Shown one piece after another: positions 25,738-33,398 of a DNA stretch of 43,397 nucleotides. The DNA is from Mycobacterium sp. (GTDB lineage: Bacteria; Actinomycetota; Actinomycetes; Mycobacteriales; Mycobacteriaceae), in the NCBI RefSeq assembly GCF_019247635.1, contig NZ_JAFBAR010000080.1, forward strand, positions 1-43,397, read 5' to 3'. The first letter of the stretch is position 1, and every line of letters starts with the position of its first letter. The notes under the pieces were generated by a model. That model did not search any database and was not told the origin of the DNA. It was given only the letters and a program-made list of their open reading frames with translations. The position numbers and the translations under genes were made by a program.

Positions 25738-27192
25738 ATGACGAATCACCCGGGGTATTCGCCACCGCCGCAGCAGCCGGGATACCGCGCGCCTAATCAG
25801 CCCGTGCCCCCTGCCTATGCCGGGCAGCCGACTTACAGCCAGTTCGACTGGCGGTATCAACAGCCGCACCCGCAGCAGGCGCCGCAACCACATACGCAGC
25901 AAAGCCCGTACCGTCCGTCGTACGAGACGGTGGGTGGCACCGCGCCCGGCCCGATGCCCGGAGGCGCGGGGCTCGGTCGGATACCCGGGGGCACCGGACC
26001 GGGACCCATTCCCGCGGGCACCGGAGCGCGTCCGATTCCCGGAATGCTGCCGCCGCTGTCTCCCTATCCCCCCGTCGTACGCGAAAGGCGGCCTCGCGCA
26101 GGCATGTTGGCCATCGGCGCGCTGACGATCGCGGTGGTGTCGGCCGGTATCGGTGGCGCGGCGGCGACGGTGGTCGAGCTGGGTCACCACTCCGGCGCCG
26201 GCGGCATCGGCGGTCTGGTGACCGGGGCCGCGTCCAGCGTCCCGACAGCGAACATGCCGCAGGGCTCCGTCGAGCAGGTCGCAGCAAAAGTGGTGCCCAG
26301 CGTGGTCATGCTGGAGACCGACCTGGGCCGAGCCTCCGAGGAGGGCTCCGGCATCATCCTTTCGCCTGACGGGCTGATCTTGACCAACAACCACGTCATC
26401 GCCGCCGCCGCCAAACCGCCTGCCGGCTCCGCGGCACCAAAGACGACGGTGACGTTCTCGGACGGTCGGACCGCGACGTTCACGGTCGTCGGCGCCGATC
26501 CCACCAGCGACATCGCCGTGGTGAGGGTCCAGGGCGTCTCTGGCCTCACCCCGATCGCAATGGGGTCCTCGTCGGATCTGCGGGTCGGCCAGTCGGTGGT
26601 GGCGGTCGGGTCGCCGCTGGGTTTGGCGGGCACGGTGACCACCGGCATCGTCAGCGCGCTCAACCGGCCGGTCTCCACGACGGGGGAGTCGGGCAACCAG
26701 AACACCGTCCTCGACGCGATTCAGACCGATGCCGCGATCAATCCGGGTAACTCCGGCGGCGCGCTGGTCAACATGAGTGGGCAGTTGGTTGGGGTCAACT
26801 CCGCCATCGCGACCCTGGGCGCGGATTCGCAGGATGCGCAGAGCGGCTCGATCGGTCTGGGCTTCGCCATTCCGGTCGACCAGGCCAAGCGGATCGCCGA
26901 CGAGTTGATCAGCTCCGGCAAGGCCACGCACGCCTCACTGGGCGTGCAGGTGACAACGGACAAGGGCACACCGGGCGCCAAGGTCATGGATGTGGTCCAG
27001 GGTGGCGCGGCAGCCAATGCCGGTGTGCCCAAAGGGGTAATCGTCACCAAGGTCGACGACCGCCCGATCAACAGTGCCGACGCTTTGGTAGCCGCCGTGC
27101 GGTCCAAGGCGCCCGGCGACAAGGTTTCGCTGACCTTTCAGGACAACGGTGGAAGTCGCACAGTGCAAGTCACCCTCGGCAAGGCGGATTAG
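25738..27192 (+). CDS. pepD: HtrA-like serine protease with PDZ domain
   Basis: The 484-residue protein has a Pro/Gln/Gly-rich cytoplasmic N-terminus (about 1-120), a single signal-anchor span (MLAIGALTIAVVSAGIGGAA, about 122-145), a trypsin-like domain and a PDZ domain. The triad is His219 (LTNNHVIAA), Asp258 (SDIAVVRV) and Ser339 (NPGNSGGALV). The PDZ runs from SLGVQVTTDKG to the end. PepD acts in the periplasm on misfolded envelope proteins and is induced by MprAB. Start ATG 25738; the 86-bp gap after mprB holds its promoter. The stop overlaps the moaB2 start region. Confidence 0.95.
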   Translation: MTNHPGYSPPPQQPGYRAPNQPVPPAYAGQPTYSQFDWRYQQPHPQQAPQPHTQQSPYRPSYETVGGTAPGPMPGGAGLGRIPGGTGPGPIPAGTGARPIPGMLPPLSPYPPVVRERRPRAGMLAIGALTIAVVSAGIGGAAATVVELGHHSGAGGIGGLVTGAASSVPTANMPQGSVEQVAAKVVPSVVMLETDLGRASEEGSGIILSPDGLILTNNHVIAAAAKPPAGSAAPKTTVTFSDGRTATFTVVGADPTSDIAVVRVQGVSGLTPIAMGSSSDLRVGQSVVAVGSPLGLAGTVTTGIVSALNRPVSTTGESGNQNTVLDAIQTDAAINPGNSGGALVNMSGQLVGVNSAIATLGADSQDAQSGSIGLGFAIPVDQAKRIADELISSGKATHASLGVQVTTDKGTPGAKVMDVVQGGAAANAGVPKGVIVTKVDDRPINSADALVAAVRSKAPGDKVSLTFQDNGGSRTVQVTLGKAD

Positions 27193-27194
27193 TG

Positions 27195-27728
27195 ATGAGA
27201 GTCGATGAGCTCGGATATACGGTGGCACCCATGGAAAAGGGCGCGGAGTTGGTAGTTGGCCGGGCGCTGGTCGTCGTTGTCGACGATCGCACCGCGCACG
27301 GCGACGAGGACCACAGCGGGCCGTTGGTCACCGAGCTGTTGACCGAGGCCGGGTTCGTGGTCGACGGCGTGGTGGCGGTCGCGGCCGACGAGGTCGAGAT
27401 CCGCAACGCGCTGAACACCGCGGTGATCGGTGGGGTGGACCTGGTGGTGTCGGTTGGCGGCACCGGCGTGACCCCGCGCGATGTCACCCCCGAGGCCACC
27501 CGCGACATCCTGGACCGGGAGATCCTCGGCATCGCCGAAGCCATCCGCGCCTCGGGGCTGTCCGCGGGCATCACCGATGCCGGCTTGTCACGCGGTCTGG
27601 CCGGCGTGTCCGGCAGCACCTTGGTGGTGAACCTCGCGGGTTCGCGCTACGCGGTGCGCGACGGCATGGCGACGCTGAATCCGTTGGCGGCCCAGATCAT
27701 TGGCCAGTTGTCAAGTTTGGAGATCTAA
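27195..27728 (+). CDS. moaB2: MoaB/MogA-family molybdopterin protein
   Basis: The 177-residue MoCF-biosynthesis (MoaB/Mog) fold protein has ALVVVVDDRTAHGDEDHSGP, the molybdopterin-binding SVGGTGVTPRDVTPEATRDI, and GLSRGLAGVSGSTLVVNLAGS at the substrate pocket. Family members adenylylate molybdopterin. In M. tuberculosis, MoaB2 is also reported to bind the sigma factor SigE, which fits its place behind mprAB-pepD. The GTG at 27192 overlaps the pepD stop and the ATG at 27195 is 2 nt after it; either start keeps the gene coupled to pepD. Confidence 0.9.
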   Translation: MRVDELGYTVAPMEKGAELVVGRALVVVVDDRTAHGDEDHSGPLVTELLTEAGFVVDGVVAVAADEVEIRNALNTAVIGGVDLVVSVGGTGVTPRDVTPEATRDILDREILGIAEAIRASGLSAGITDAGLSRGLAGVSGSTLVVNLAGSRYAVRDGMATLNPLAAQIIGQLSSLEI

Positions 27729-27741
27729 GCCGCTTCGTTGG

Positions 27742-27803
27742 CGCGAGCGTGCGCAGATGCACACCTTTCGCGGCGTGTCGGCGTGCGGACACGCACGCTC
27801 GCG
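27742..27803. repeat. Palindromic element between convergent moaB2 and mscL
   Basis: CGCGAGCGTGCG (27742-27753) and CGCACGCTCGCG (27792-27803) are perfect 12-bp inverted copies with a 38-bp centre. The centre contains further CGTGTCGGCGTGCGGACACG-type partial symmetry. Between two converging genes it can act as a bidirectional terminator. It may also be a dispersed intergenic repeat. Confidence 0.6.
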
Positions 27804-27818
27804 AGTAGCGAGGGCGGG

Positions 27819-28277
27819 TTAGCGTTGGGCTTCTTCGGCCTCCGCGCGCGGCCCGTGATCCGGGGTAGGTGCGCTCCCGACGTGTTTGCCCGACGACTCC
27901 CCATTGGTCTGGGCGAGCAGGTCGCGGATCTCGGTGAGTAGCACGATCTGGGCGTCGTCGGCCTGCTCGACCTCACCCCTCTTGCGAAACGTGTTATACG
28001 GCAGCACGACAAAGAAGTACACTACCGCCGCGACCAGGACGAAGTAGATCGCTGCCGACAGCAGGAGATTCAGGTCGATGGGCTTCGGACCGCCGATATC
28101 GATACTCAAACTGTTGAAGTGCGAATCCGGCTTGACGCCGATCCGCTCGATCAGCGGTTGGATGATGCTGTCGGTAAAGCTTTTCACCAGCGCGGTGAAC
28201 GCCGTGCCGATGACGACCGCGACGGCCAGGTCAACGATATTGCCCCGCGAGAGAAATTCCTTGAACCCTTTGAGCAT
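27819..28277 (-). CDS. mscL: Large-conductance mechanosensitive channel
   Basis: The 152-residue protein forms the pentameric membrane valve that opens on hypo-osmotic shock. The start is ATG 28275-28277 ([19 protein letters not shown]) with GGGAGG 5 nt upstream on the minus strand; the frame extends further to 28304 but not by homology. Seen are the N-terminal amphipathic helix, TM1 ([20 protein letters not shown]), TM2 ([20 protein letters not shown]) and the charged cytoplasmic helix ([11 protein letters not shown]). It follows the SAF-domain gene by 33 bp on the same strand. Confidence 0.96.
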   Translation of the reverse strand: MLKGFKEFLSRGNIVDLAVAVVIGTAFTALVKSFTDSIIQPLIERIGVKPDSHFNSLSIDIGGPKPIDLNLLLSAAIYFVLVAAVVYFFVVLPYNTFRKRGEVEQADDAQIVLLTEIRDLLAQTNGESSGKHVGSAPTPDHGPRAEAEEAQR

Positions 28278-28310
28278 GTGGACCTCCCTTTCTCCACCCG
28301 ACATCTCCGC

Positions 28311-28988
28311 TCAGTGCAGGGTGAGGGTCACCGTCTGACCAAGCGCCGAGCCGGCCACCGCGTTCGCCACCCGACCCGGCAGCGCAACCAAGACTACGCG
28401 GTCGTCGTCGGCCGCCTGGATCTTCTGCTTGGCAGACACCAGCACAACCACCGCGTCCGTGGCCACCACCTTGGAGACGGGGGAGGCGACCGGCGACGCG
28501 CCGCCCGGGCCAGTGTCCGGTGCGGCCAACACGTCGACCACATCGCCGACCCGGATGAGATCGAGAAGCGCGCTATCGGCCAGGTGCAGCGGCACAATCC
28601 GCGCGCCCGGCCCCGCGGTCGCTTCGGCCAGCCGGCTACCCAGCAACCGGACGTCGGTCAGCACTTCACCGCGCCGCGTCGGGCTGGCCAACGTGGCTCC
28701 GACGACCGCGCTCAGCTCGGCTTGCGATCCGTCGGGAACCGTTGCGGTGGAACGCCTTTCGATCCGTACGTCCTCGGCGCTCACCTCGGCGCCGGGGTGC
28801 AGGTCATGCGTGGCCACTACCACGTCGGCGCGGTCGCCGTCCGGGTTGGACCGCAGCGTCGCCACGCCGGCCAGCACGACGAGTGCGCCCGCGACCACGC
28901 GCCGAGCCAGTACCGTCCGAGTCCAGTCTGGGCGTAACGACGTCGCCAACCGGCTCAAAAGGCTTGGATTCAGCGATGATTCACCCAC
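28311..28988 (-). CDS. SAF-domain membrane-anchored protein (Rv0990c-like)
   Basis: The 225-residue protein has a short cytoplasmic N-terminus, one membrane span (VVAGALVVLAGVATL, about residues 32-46) and an extracytoplasmic SAF domain (VVVATHDLHPGAEVSAEDVRI to about residue 110). A second beta-rich module follows (GDVVDVLAAPD, DRVVLVALPG), like the CpaB/RcpC pilus-assembly group. The GTG at 28986-28988 is the start used. CpaB-like proteins act in Flp/tad pili, but no tad genes are here, so that role is not supported. It is 66 bp downstream of ruc and may share its CIRCE-controlled transcript. Confidence 0.78.
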   Translation of the reverse strand: MGESSLNPSLLSRLATSLRPDWTRTVLARRVVAGALVVLAGVATLRSNPDGDRADVVVATHDLHPGAEVSAEDVRIERRSTATVPDGSQAELSAVVGATLASPTRRGEVLTDVRLLGSRLAEATAGPGARIVPLHLADSALLDLIRVGDVVDVLAAPDTGPGGASPVASPVSKVVATDAVVVLVSAKQKIQAADDDRVVLVALPGRVANAVAGSALGQTVTLTLH

Positions 28989-29054
28989 GCCGCAACGGTA
29001 GGCGCGGCACGCTGCCGACGGTGTCGGTGGGAAAGCCGGCTGTGGATAACCCGC

Positions 29055-29384
29055 TTAGCTGGAAGCGGCGGCGGTGGATGCCGTGGAGCTGCTTGACTTC
29101 TCGGTCGACGCCGGCGACTTGCTGTCGCTGGAGCCCGAGCCCTCCGAGCTTTTTGCCGAGTCGCTCGTCGACGAGCCGTTGGTCGAGCTCTTCGACTTGT
29201 CGTCCGCGGCGCGGCTGTCGGTGCGGTAGAAGCCGCTGCCCTTGAAGACGACGCCCACGGAATTGAAGAGCTTGCGCAGTCGACCGAAGCACTTCTCGCA
29301 GGTGGTGAGCGCATCGTCGGTGAACGACTGCACGGCGTCGAAACGATTGCCGCAGTCGGTGCACTCGTAGCTATAGGTCGGCAC
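29055..29384 (-). CDS. ruc: FmdB-type zinc-ribbon chaperone Ruc (Rv0991c type)
   Basis: The 109-residue protein starts PTYSYECTDCGNRF after a GTG (29382-29384) with CGGAGG 5 nt upstream. Two CxxC pairs (CTDC and CEKC) form a zinc ribbon in residues ~8-38. After VVFKGSGFYRTDSR the C-terminal half is Ser/Lys/Asp-rich and disordered. The M. tuberculosis homologue Rv0991c was described as Ruc, a redox-regulated chaperone with an unstructured C-terminus that acts when its Cys are oxidised and works with DnaK. A CIRCE-like HrcA site 38 bp upstream supports heat-shock control. Confidence 0.88.
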   Translation of the reverse strand: MPTYSYECTDCGNRFDAVQSFTDDALTTCEKCFGRLRKLFNSVGVVFKGSGFYRTDSRAADDKSKSSTNGSSTSDSAKSSEGSGSSDSKSPASTEKSSSSTASTAAASS

Positions 29385-29422
29385 AAAAACCTCCGGATCT
29401 CGACTGAAGAACGCCAGCCTCG

Positions 29423-29449
29423 TTAGCACTCTACCGTTTCAAGTGCTAG
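29423..29449. promoter_or_regulatory. CIRCE element (HrcA operator) upstream of ruc
   Basis: TTAGCACTC-N9-AAGTGCTAG on the plus strand matches the CIRCE consensus TTAGCACTC-N9-GAGTGCTAA. One arm is perfect and the other has two differences, with exact 9-bp spacing. It is 38 bp upstream of the minus-strand ruc start. HrcA is the heat-shock repressor that recognises CIRCE. Confidence 0.8.
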
Positions 29450-29468
29450 AACCGCCAGGTGAGCTCAC

Positions 29469-30062
29469 TCATTCCCGCCTGGGCAGGGCCACCAGGCCGC
29501 GCTGTGAAGTAAGGGCGTGCGTCATCCGCACGTCGTGCGGCTCGAACGGAAGCTCGTCGACCAACTCGACGTCACGCACCACCGCGACCAACCGTGCCTG
29601 CGGGTGCCGCTGGCCCAGCGAGCGGTCGTAGAAGCCGCGACCCCGACCCAGCCGCACGCCCGTGCGGTCAACCGCCAGGGCAGGCACCAGTACGAAGTTG
29701 GCCTCGGCCAGCGCGGACTCCGGCAGCCACGGCTCCGACGGCTCGAGCAGTCCCCAGCGCCCGCGGACCAGGCCACCCGGCCGGTATTCGGCCCAGCGCA
29801 GCGGCAACGGGGTGTCGTCGGCCGAGGTCCGCGCGACCGGCAGCAGCACCCGCCCGGCGCGCTGCAGCAAAACGTCGAGCATGCCGGTGGACCCGGGTTC
29901 GGTGCCCACCGGCACATACGCGCAGATCGTGCTGTCACGGTTCACCAGCGCGGCTAGCTGCGCGGTGAGCATTTCGGCCTCGGCACGCCGAACGTCGTCG
30001 GCAACGCGGGCGCGGGCGGCCAGCAGTTCTCGCCGCAACGCGGACTTATCGGGGGTGGCCAC
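29469..30062 (-). CDS. 5-formyltetrahydrofolate cyclo-ligase
   Basis: The protein of about 197 residues converts 5-formyl-THF to 5,10-methenyl-THF using ATP. It shows KSALRRELLAARARV at the N-terminus, ICAYVPVGTEPGSTGML (folate/phosphate region), GLLEPSEPWLP, and the catalytic Mg-ATP loop RLGRGRGFYDRSLG. The frame opens at 30146, but GTG 30060-30062 (VATPDKSALRR) gives the family length. It is divergent from galU, 77 bp away, and upstream of ruc on the same strand (84-bp gap holding the CIRCE). Confidence 0.9.
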   Translation of the reverse strand: MATPDKSALRRELLAARARVADDVRRAEAEMLTAQLAALVNRDSTICAYVPVGTEPGSTGMLDVLLQRAGRVLLPVARTSADDTPLPLRWAEYRPGGLVRGRWGLLEPSEPWLPESALAEANFVLVPALAVDRTGVRLGRGRGFYDRSLGQRHPQARLVAVVRDVELVDELPFEPHDVRMTHALTSQRGLVALPRRE

Positions 30063-30139
30063 GCCTTCCACGATGACAGCTCGGGCTTTCTCGCCTCGAT
30101 CGACTCGGCCAAACCGGATGCAGGTTAAGGTTGTGTTCG

Positions 30140-31078
30140 ATGTCAAGTCTCTCGAGCCCGGTTAGCTCTGCAGGCCCGGAAGTCCCGATCCCGTTCACGG
30201 CGATCGTTCCCGCGGCCGGCCTGGGCACGCGCTTTTTGCCCGCTACCAAGACGGTGCCCAAGGAGCTGCTGCCCGTGGTCGACACACCGGGCATCGAGCT
30301 GGTGGCCGCCGAGGCCGCCGGGGCCGGCGCCGAACGCCTGGTGATCATCACCTCCGAGGGCAAGGATGGCGTCGTCGCGCACTTCGTCGAGGACCTGGTC
30401 CTGGAGGGCACGCTGGAGGCGCGTGGCAAGCAAGCGATGCTGGCCAAGGTGCGGCGCGCCCCGGCGCTGATCAAAGTCGAGTCGGTCGTGCAGGCCGAGC
30501 CGCTCGGCCTCGGGCACGCCATCGGATGCGTGGAGCCCACGCTGGCGGCCGACGAGGATGCCGTCATGGTGTTGCTCCCGGACGACCTGGTGCTGCCGAC
30601 GGGCGTCCTGGAGACGATGTCGAAGGTGCGGGCCCAGCACGGTGGCTCGGTGTTGTGCGCCATCGAGGTGGCGCCCGAGGAGATCAGCGCGTACGGCGTC
30701 TTCGATGTCGAGCCGGTGCCGGGCATTGAGAATCCCGATGTGCTCAGGGTCAACGGCATGGTGGAAAAGCCCAAGCGGGAAGACGCTCCGTCGATGTACG
30801 CCGCGGCGGGTCGTTACGTGCTTGACCGGGCCATCTTCGACGCGCTGGGCCGCGTCGACCGCGGCGCCGGCGGCGAAATACAGCTCACCGATGCGATCGC
30901 GCTGCTGATCACCGAGGGCCACCCGGTGCATGTCGTTGTGCACCGCGGATCTCGACACGACTTGGGAAATCCCGGCGGCTACCTCAAGGCTGCGGTTGAC
31001 TTTGCATTGGATCGTGACGACTACGGCCCGGAATTGCGGCGGTGGTTGGTGGCGCGATTGGGCCTGACCGAGCATTAG
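30140..31078 (+). CDS. galU: UTP-glucose-1-phosphate uridylyltransferase
   Basis: The 312-residue enzyme makes UDP-glucose from UTP and glucose-1-phosphate for cell-wall and glycolipid synthesis. It has the nucleotidyltransferase signature AIVPAAGLGTRFLPATKTVP with the catalytic Arg/Lys, PKELLPVVDTPGIEL, GLGHAIGCVEP, MVLLPDDLVLP with metal-binding Asp residues, and NGMVEKPKRE. The ATG at 30140 is preferred to a TTG at 30131. It is followed by glp/moeA1 after 43 bp on the same strand. Confidence 0.95.
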   Translation: MSSLSSPVSSAGPEVPIPFTAIVPAAGLGTRFLPATKTVPKELLPVVDTPGIELVAAEAAGAGAERLVIITSEGKDGVVAHFVEDLVLEGTLEARGKQAMLAKVRRAPALIKVESVVQAEPLGLGHAIGCVEPTLAADEDAVMVLLPDDLVLPTGVLETMSKVRAQHGGSVLCAIEVAPEEISAYGVFDVEPVPGIENPDVLRVNGMVEKPKREDAPSMYAAAGRYVLDRAIFDALGRVDRGAGGEIQLTDAIALLITEGHPVHVVVHRGSRHDLGNPGGYLKAAVDFALDRDDYGPELRRWLVARLGLTEH

Positions 31079-31121
31079 CCGGGCGACCAGAAGCCGGGCT
31101 TGACGGCAGAAAGGCGCGCGT

Positions 31122-32417
31122 GTGCGTTCTGTGGAGGAACAGCAAGCTCGGATATCGGCCGCTGCGGTAGCCCCGCGGCCGATACGTGTTGCCATAGCCG
31201 AGGCGCAGGGATTGATGTGCGCCGAGGAAGTGGTGACCGAGCGGCCCCTGCCCGGTTTCGACCAGGCTGCGATCGATGGGTATGCGGTGCGCAGCGTGGA
31301 TGTGGCCGGTGTCGGCGAGCCGCCGGTCGCCGACCCAGCCGACCCGGTCGTCCCAGCCGATGAGGCCGAGGGGGCCGAAGGGCGCGGGGTGATCCTGCCG
31401 GTGATGGGCACCATCGAAGCCGGTGCCCGCACGCCCAGCAGGCTGCAGCCGCGGCAGGCCGCGCGGGTGCAGACCGGGGCCCCCCTACCGACGCTGGCCG
31501 ATGCCGTGCTGCCGCTGCGGTGGACCGACGGCGGGATGTCCCGGGTGCGGGTGCTGCGTGGGGCGCCCTCGGGCGCCTACGTTCGCCGTGCGGGTGACGA
31601 CGTGCAGCCCGGTGACGTCGCGGTGCGCTCCGGGACGATCATCGGTGCTGCTCAGGTGGGGTTGCTGGCGGCGGTCGGACGCGAGCGGGTGCTGGTCCAC
31701 CCGCGCCCGCGACTGTCGGTGATGGCCGTCGGTGGCGAGCTGGTCGACATCTCCCGCAGCCCGGGCAACGGTCAGGTGTATGACGTCAACTCCTATGCCC
31801 TGGCGGCCGCCGGTCGTGACGCCGGCGCGGAGGTGAACCGTGTGGGCATCGTCAGCAATGACCCCAAAGAGCTCGGTGAAATCGTCGAGGGCCAGATCAA
31901 TCGCGCCGAGGTCGTGGTCATCGCCGGGGGAGTAGGGGGCGCCGCCGCCGAGGCGGTTCGCTCGGTGCTGTCCAGCCTGGGCGAGATGGAGGTCGTTCGC
32001 GTCGGCATGCACCCCGGTTCGGTCCAGGGTTTCGGCCAGCTGGGACGCGAGGGCGTGCCGACGTTTCTGCTGCCGGCCAACCCGGTGAGCGCCCTGGTGG
32101 TCTTCGAGGTGATGGTGCGGCCGCTGATCCGGTTGTCGCTGGGAAAGCGCCAGCCGATGCGCCGGATCGTGCAGGCCCGCACGCTCTCGCCGATCACCTC
32201 GGTGGCCGGCCGCAAGGGGTATCTGCGTGGTCAGCTGATGCGCGATCAGGAGACCGGTGAATATTTGGTGCAGGCCCTGGGCGGAGCCCCCGGGGCGTCC
32301 TCGCACTTGTTGGCGACGCTGGCCGAAGCGAACTGTCTGGTCGTGGTTCCCACCGGGGCCGAGCAGATTCGTACCGGTGAGATCGTCGACGTCGCGTTCC
32401 TGGCCCAGCACGGCTGA
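31122..32417 (+). CDS. moeA1: MoeA/gephyrin-like molybdotransferase (Glp)
   Basis: The 431-residue protein has the four-domain MoeA/gephyrin-E architecture. Motifs include LPGFDQAAIDGYAVRS near residue 45, RVQTGAPLPTLADAV, RRAGDDVQPGD, the Mog-like domain (RLSVMAVGGELVDI, YDVNSYAL) and the C-terminal domain from RKGYLRGQL. Two catalytic-region motifs deviate: canonical GGVSVGDYD is AGGVGGAAAE and LPGNPVSA is LPANPVSA, so full molybdenum insertion is uncertain. In Corynebacterium the orthologue (Glp) binds FtsZ and the membrane receptor GlpR; a GlpR homologue lies two genes downstream (33399-34445). The GTG at 31122 follows AAAGG. Confidence 0.9.
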   Translation: MRSVEEQQARISAAAVAPRPIRVAIAEAQGLMCAEEVVTERPLPGFDQAAIDGYAVRSVDVAGVGEPPVADPADPVVPADEAEGAEGRGVILPVMGTIEAGARTPSRLQPRQAARVQTGAPLPTLADAVLPLRWTDGGMSRVRVLRGAPSGAYVRRAGDDVQPGDVAVRSGTIIGAAQVGLLAAVGRERVLVHPRPRLSVMAVGGELVDISRSPGNGQVYDVNSYALAAAGRDAGAEVNRVGIVSNDPKELGEIVEGQINRAEVVVIAGGVGGAAAEAVRSVLSSLGEMEVVRVGMHPGSVQGFGQLGREGVPTFLLPANPVSALVVFEVMVRPLIRLSLGKRQPMRRIVQARTLSPITSVAGRKGYLRGQLMRDQETGEYLVQALGGAPGASSHLLATLAEANCLVVVPTGAEQIRTGEIVDVAFLAQHG

Positions 32418-32438
32418 GCACGACTACGGCACCTTCTC

Positions 32439-33092
32439 GTGAAACTCCTGCGCTCCAGTTCCCGTCATCCGGGGTGGCCACAGGGCGCCGGGCCGCTACG
32501 GGTGGCCGCGGGCGTGGTGCGCCTGCGGGCGGTGCGGATTCGTGACGGCGCCCAGTGGAGTCGCACGCGGTTGGCCGACCGCCAGCACCTTGAGCCTTGG
32601 GAGCCCAGCACCGATGGCGACTGGACTGTCCGGCACAGCGTTGCCGCGTGGGCCGGGGTGTGTTCGGGCCTGCGTTCGGAGGCCCGCAACGGTCGAATGC
32701 TGCCCTACGTCATCGAACTCGACGGGGAGTTCTGCGGTCAGTTGACCATCGGCAACGTCACGCACGGCGCATTGCGGTCGGCCTGGATCGGGTATTGGGT
32801 GGCGAGCTCGGCGACCGGCGGCGGCGTGGCCACCGGAGCGTTGGCGCTGGGGCTCGACCACTGCTTCGGTCCGGTCAGGCTGCATCGCGTGGAGGCCACC
32901 GTGCGGCCGGAGAATGCGGCGAGTCGCGCGGTGCTGGCTAAGGTCGGATTCCGCGAGGAGGGGCTGCTGCGCCGCTATCTCGAAGTTGACCGGGCCTGGC
33001 GGGACCACCTGTTGGTGGCCCTGACCGTCGAAGAGGTGTACGGCTCCGTCGCGTCGGCGCTGGTCCGCGCCGGACACGCCAGTTGGATGTGA
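32439..33092 (+). CDS. rimJ: GNAT-family ribosomal-protein N-acetyltransferase-like protein
   Basis: This 217-residue GNAT protein is annotated RimJ in mycobacteria. GVVRLRAVRIRDGAQWSRTR starts the fold, IELDGEFCGQLTIGNVTHG is the central sheet, and GYWVASSATGGGVATGALAL contains the acetyl-CoA-binding loop. LHRVEATVRPENAASRAVLAKVGFREEGLLRRYLEV is the C-terminal signature. It transfers acetyl groups to N-termini; the target is not known here. The GTG at 32439 starts 21 bp after glp. The symbol follows the family; the substrate may differ from E. coli RimJ. Confidence 0.85.
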   Translation: MKLLRSSSRHPGWPQGAGPLRVAAGVVRLRAVRIRDGAQWSRTRLADRQHLEPWEPSTDGDWTVRHSVAAWAGVCSGLRSEARNGRMLPYVIELDGEFCGQLTIGNVTHGALRSAWIGYWVASSATGGGVATGALALGLDHCFGPVRLHRVEATVRPENAASRAVLAKVGFREEGLLRRYLEVDRAWRDHLLVALTVEEVYGSVASALVRAGHASWM

Positions 33093-33160
33093 AGGCCCGC
33101 CGCGCCGGGGTCGGCCTCGGCCTGCGCCGGCCTCGGCCTGGCGTGCGTCGTGGCCTGCGT

Positions 33161-33217
33161 CGAGATTGCCGCCAGGGCTGTGATCAGCGCCCAATCACGA
33201 CCATGGCGGCAATCTCG
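33161..33217. repeat. Perfect 14-bp inverted repeat downstream of rimJ
   Basis: CGAGATTGCCGCCA (33161-33174) and TGGCGGCAATCTCG (33204-33217) are perfect inverted copies around a 29-bp centre, with an inner GTGAT/ATCAC pair (33180-33184, 33194-33198). It lies 69 bp after the rimJ stop, so it can form a strong hairpin and end transcription. Just upstream, 33104-33140 is a run of CGGCCTCGGCCTG direct repeats. No ORF in 33093-33398 has family support. Confidence 0.65.
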
Positions 33218-33300
33218 GCGGGCTACGGCTCGCCAAGCTTGAGGAAGTCGCAATAAATCTGTGGCTAACGTGACATGTGTGGCGTGTGATGCTTGAAAGA

Positions 33301-33340
33301 GGCAAATTACAGGTGTGTAATTGCCCTGGTCACAGTGACC
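33301..33340. promoter_or_regulatory. Two adjacent palindromes upstream of glpR
   Basis: GGCAAATTACA-GGTG-TGTAATTGCC (33301-33325) is an inverted repeat with one extra A in the left arm. GGTCACAGTGACC (33328-33340) is a perfect 13-bp palindrome. They are separated by 2 bp and end 58 bp before the glpR start. The AT-rich island within high-GC DNA suggests a promoter/operator. Confidence 0.5.
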
Positions 33341-33398
33341 CGGCCGCGTCGGCCAGCGATTGGCCTCGCGGAAGCGGAACCGAAGAGAGCAGGTCGTC

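Noticed and set aside
33316..33334. CRP-type site TGTG...CACA upstream of glpR
   Set aside because: The half-sites are too far apart and the stretch is better explained by two separate palindromes.
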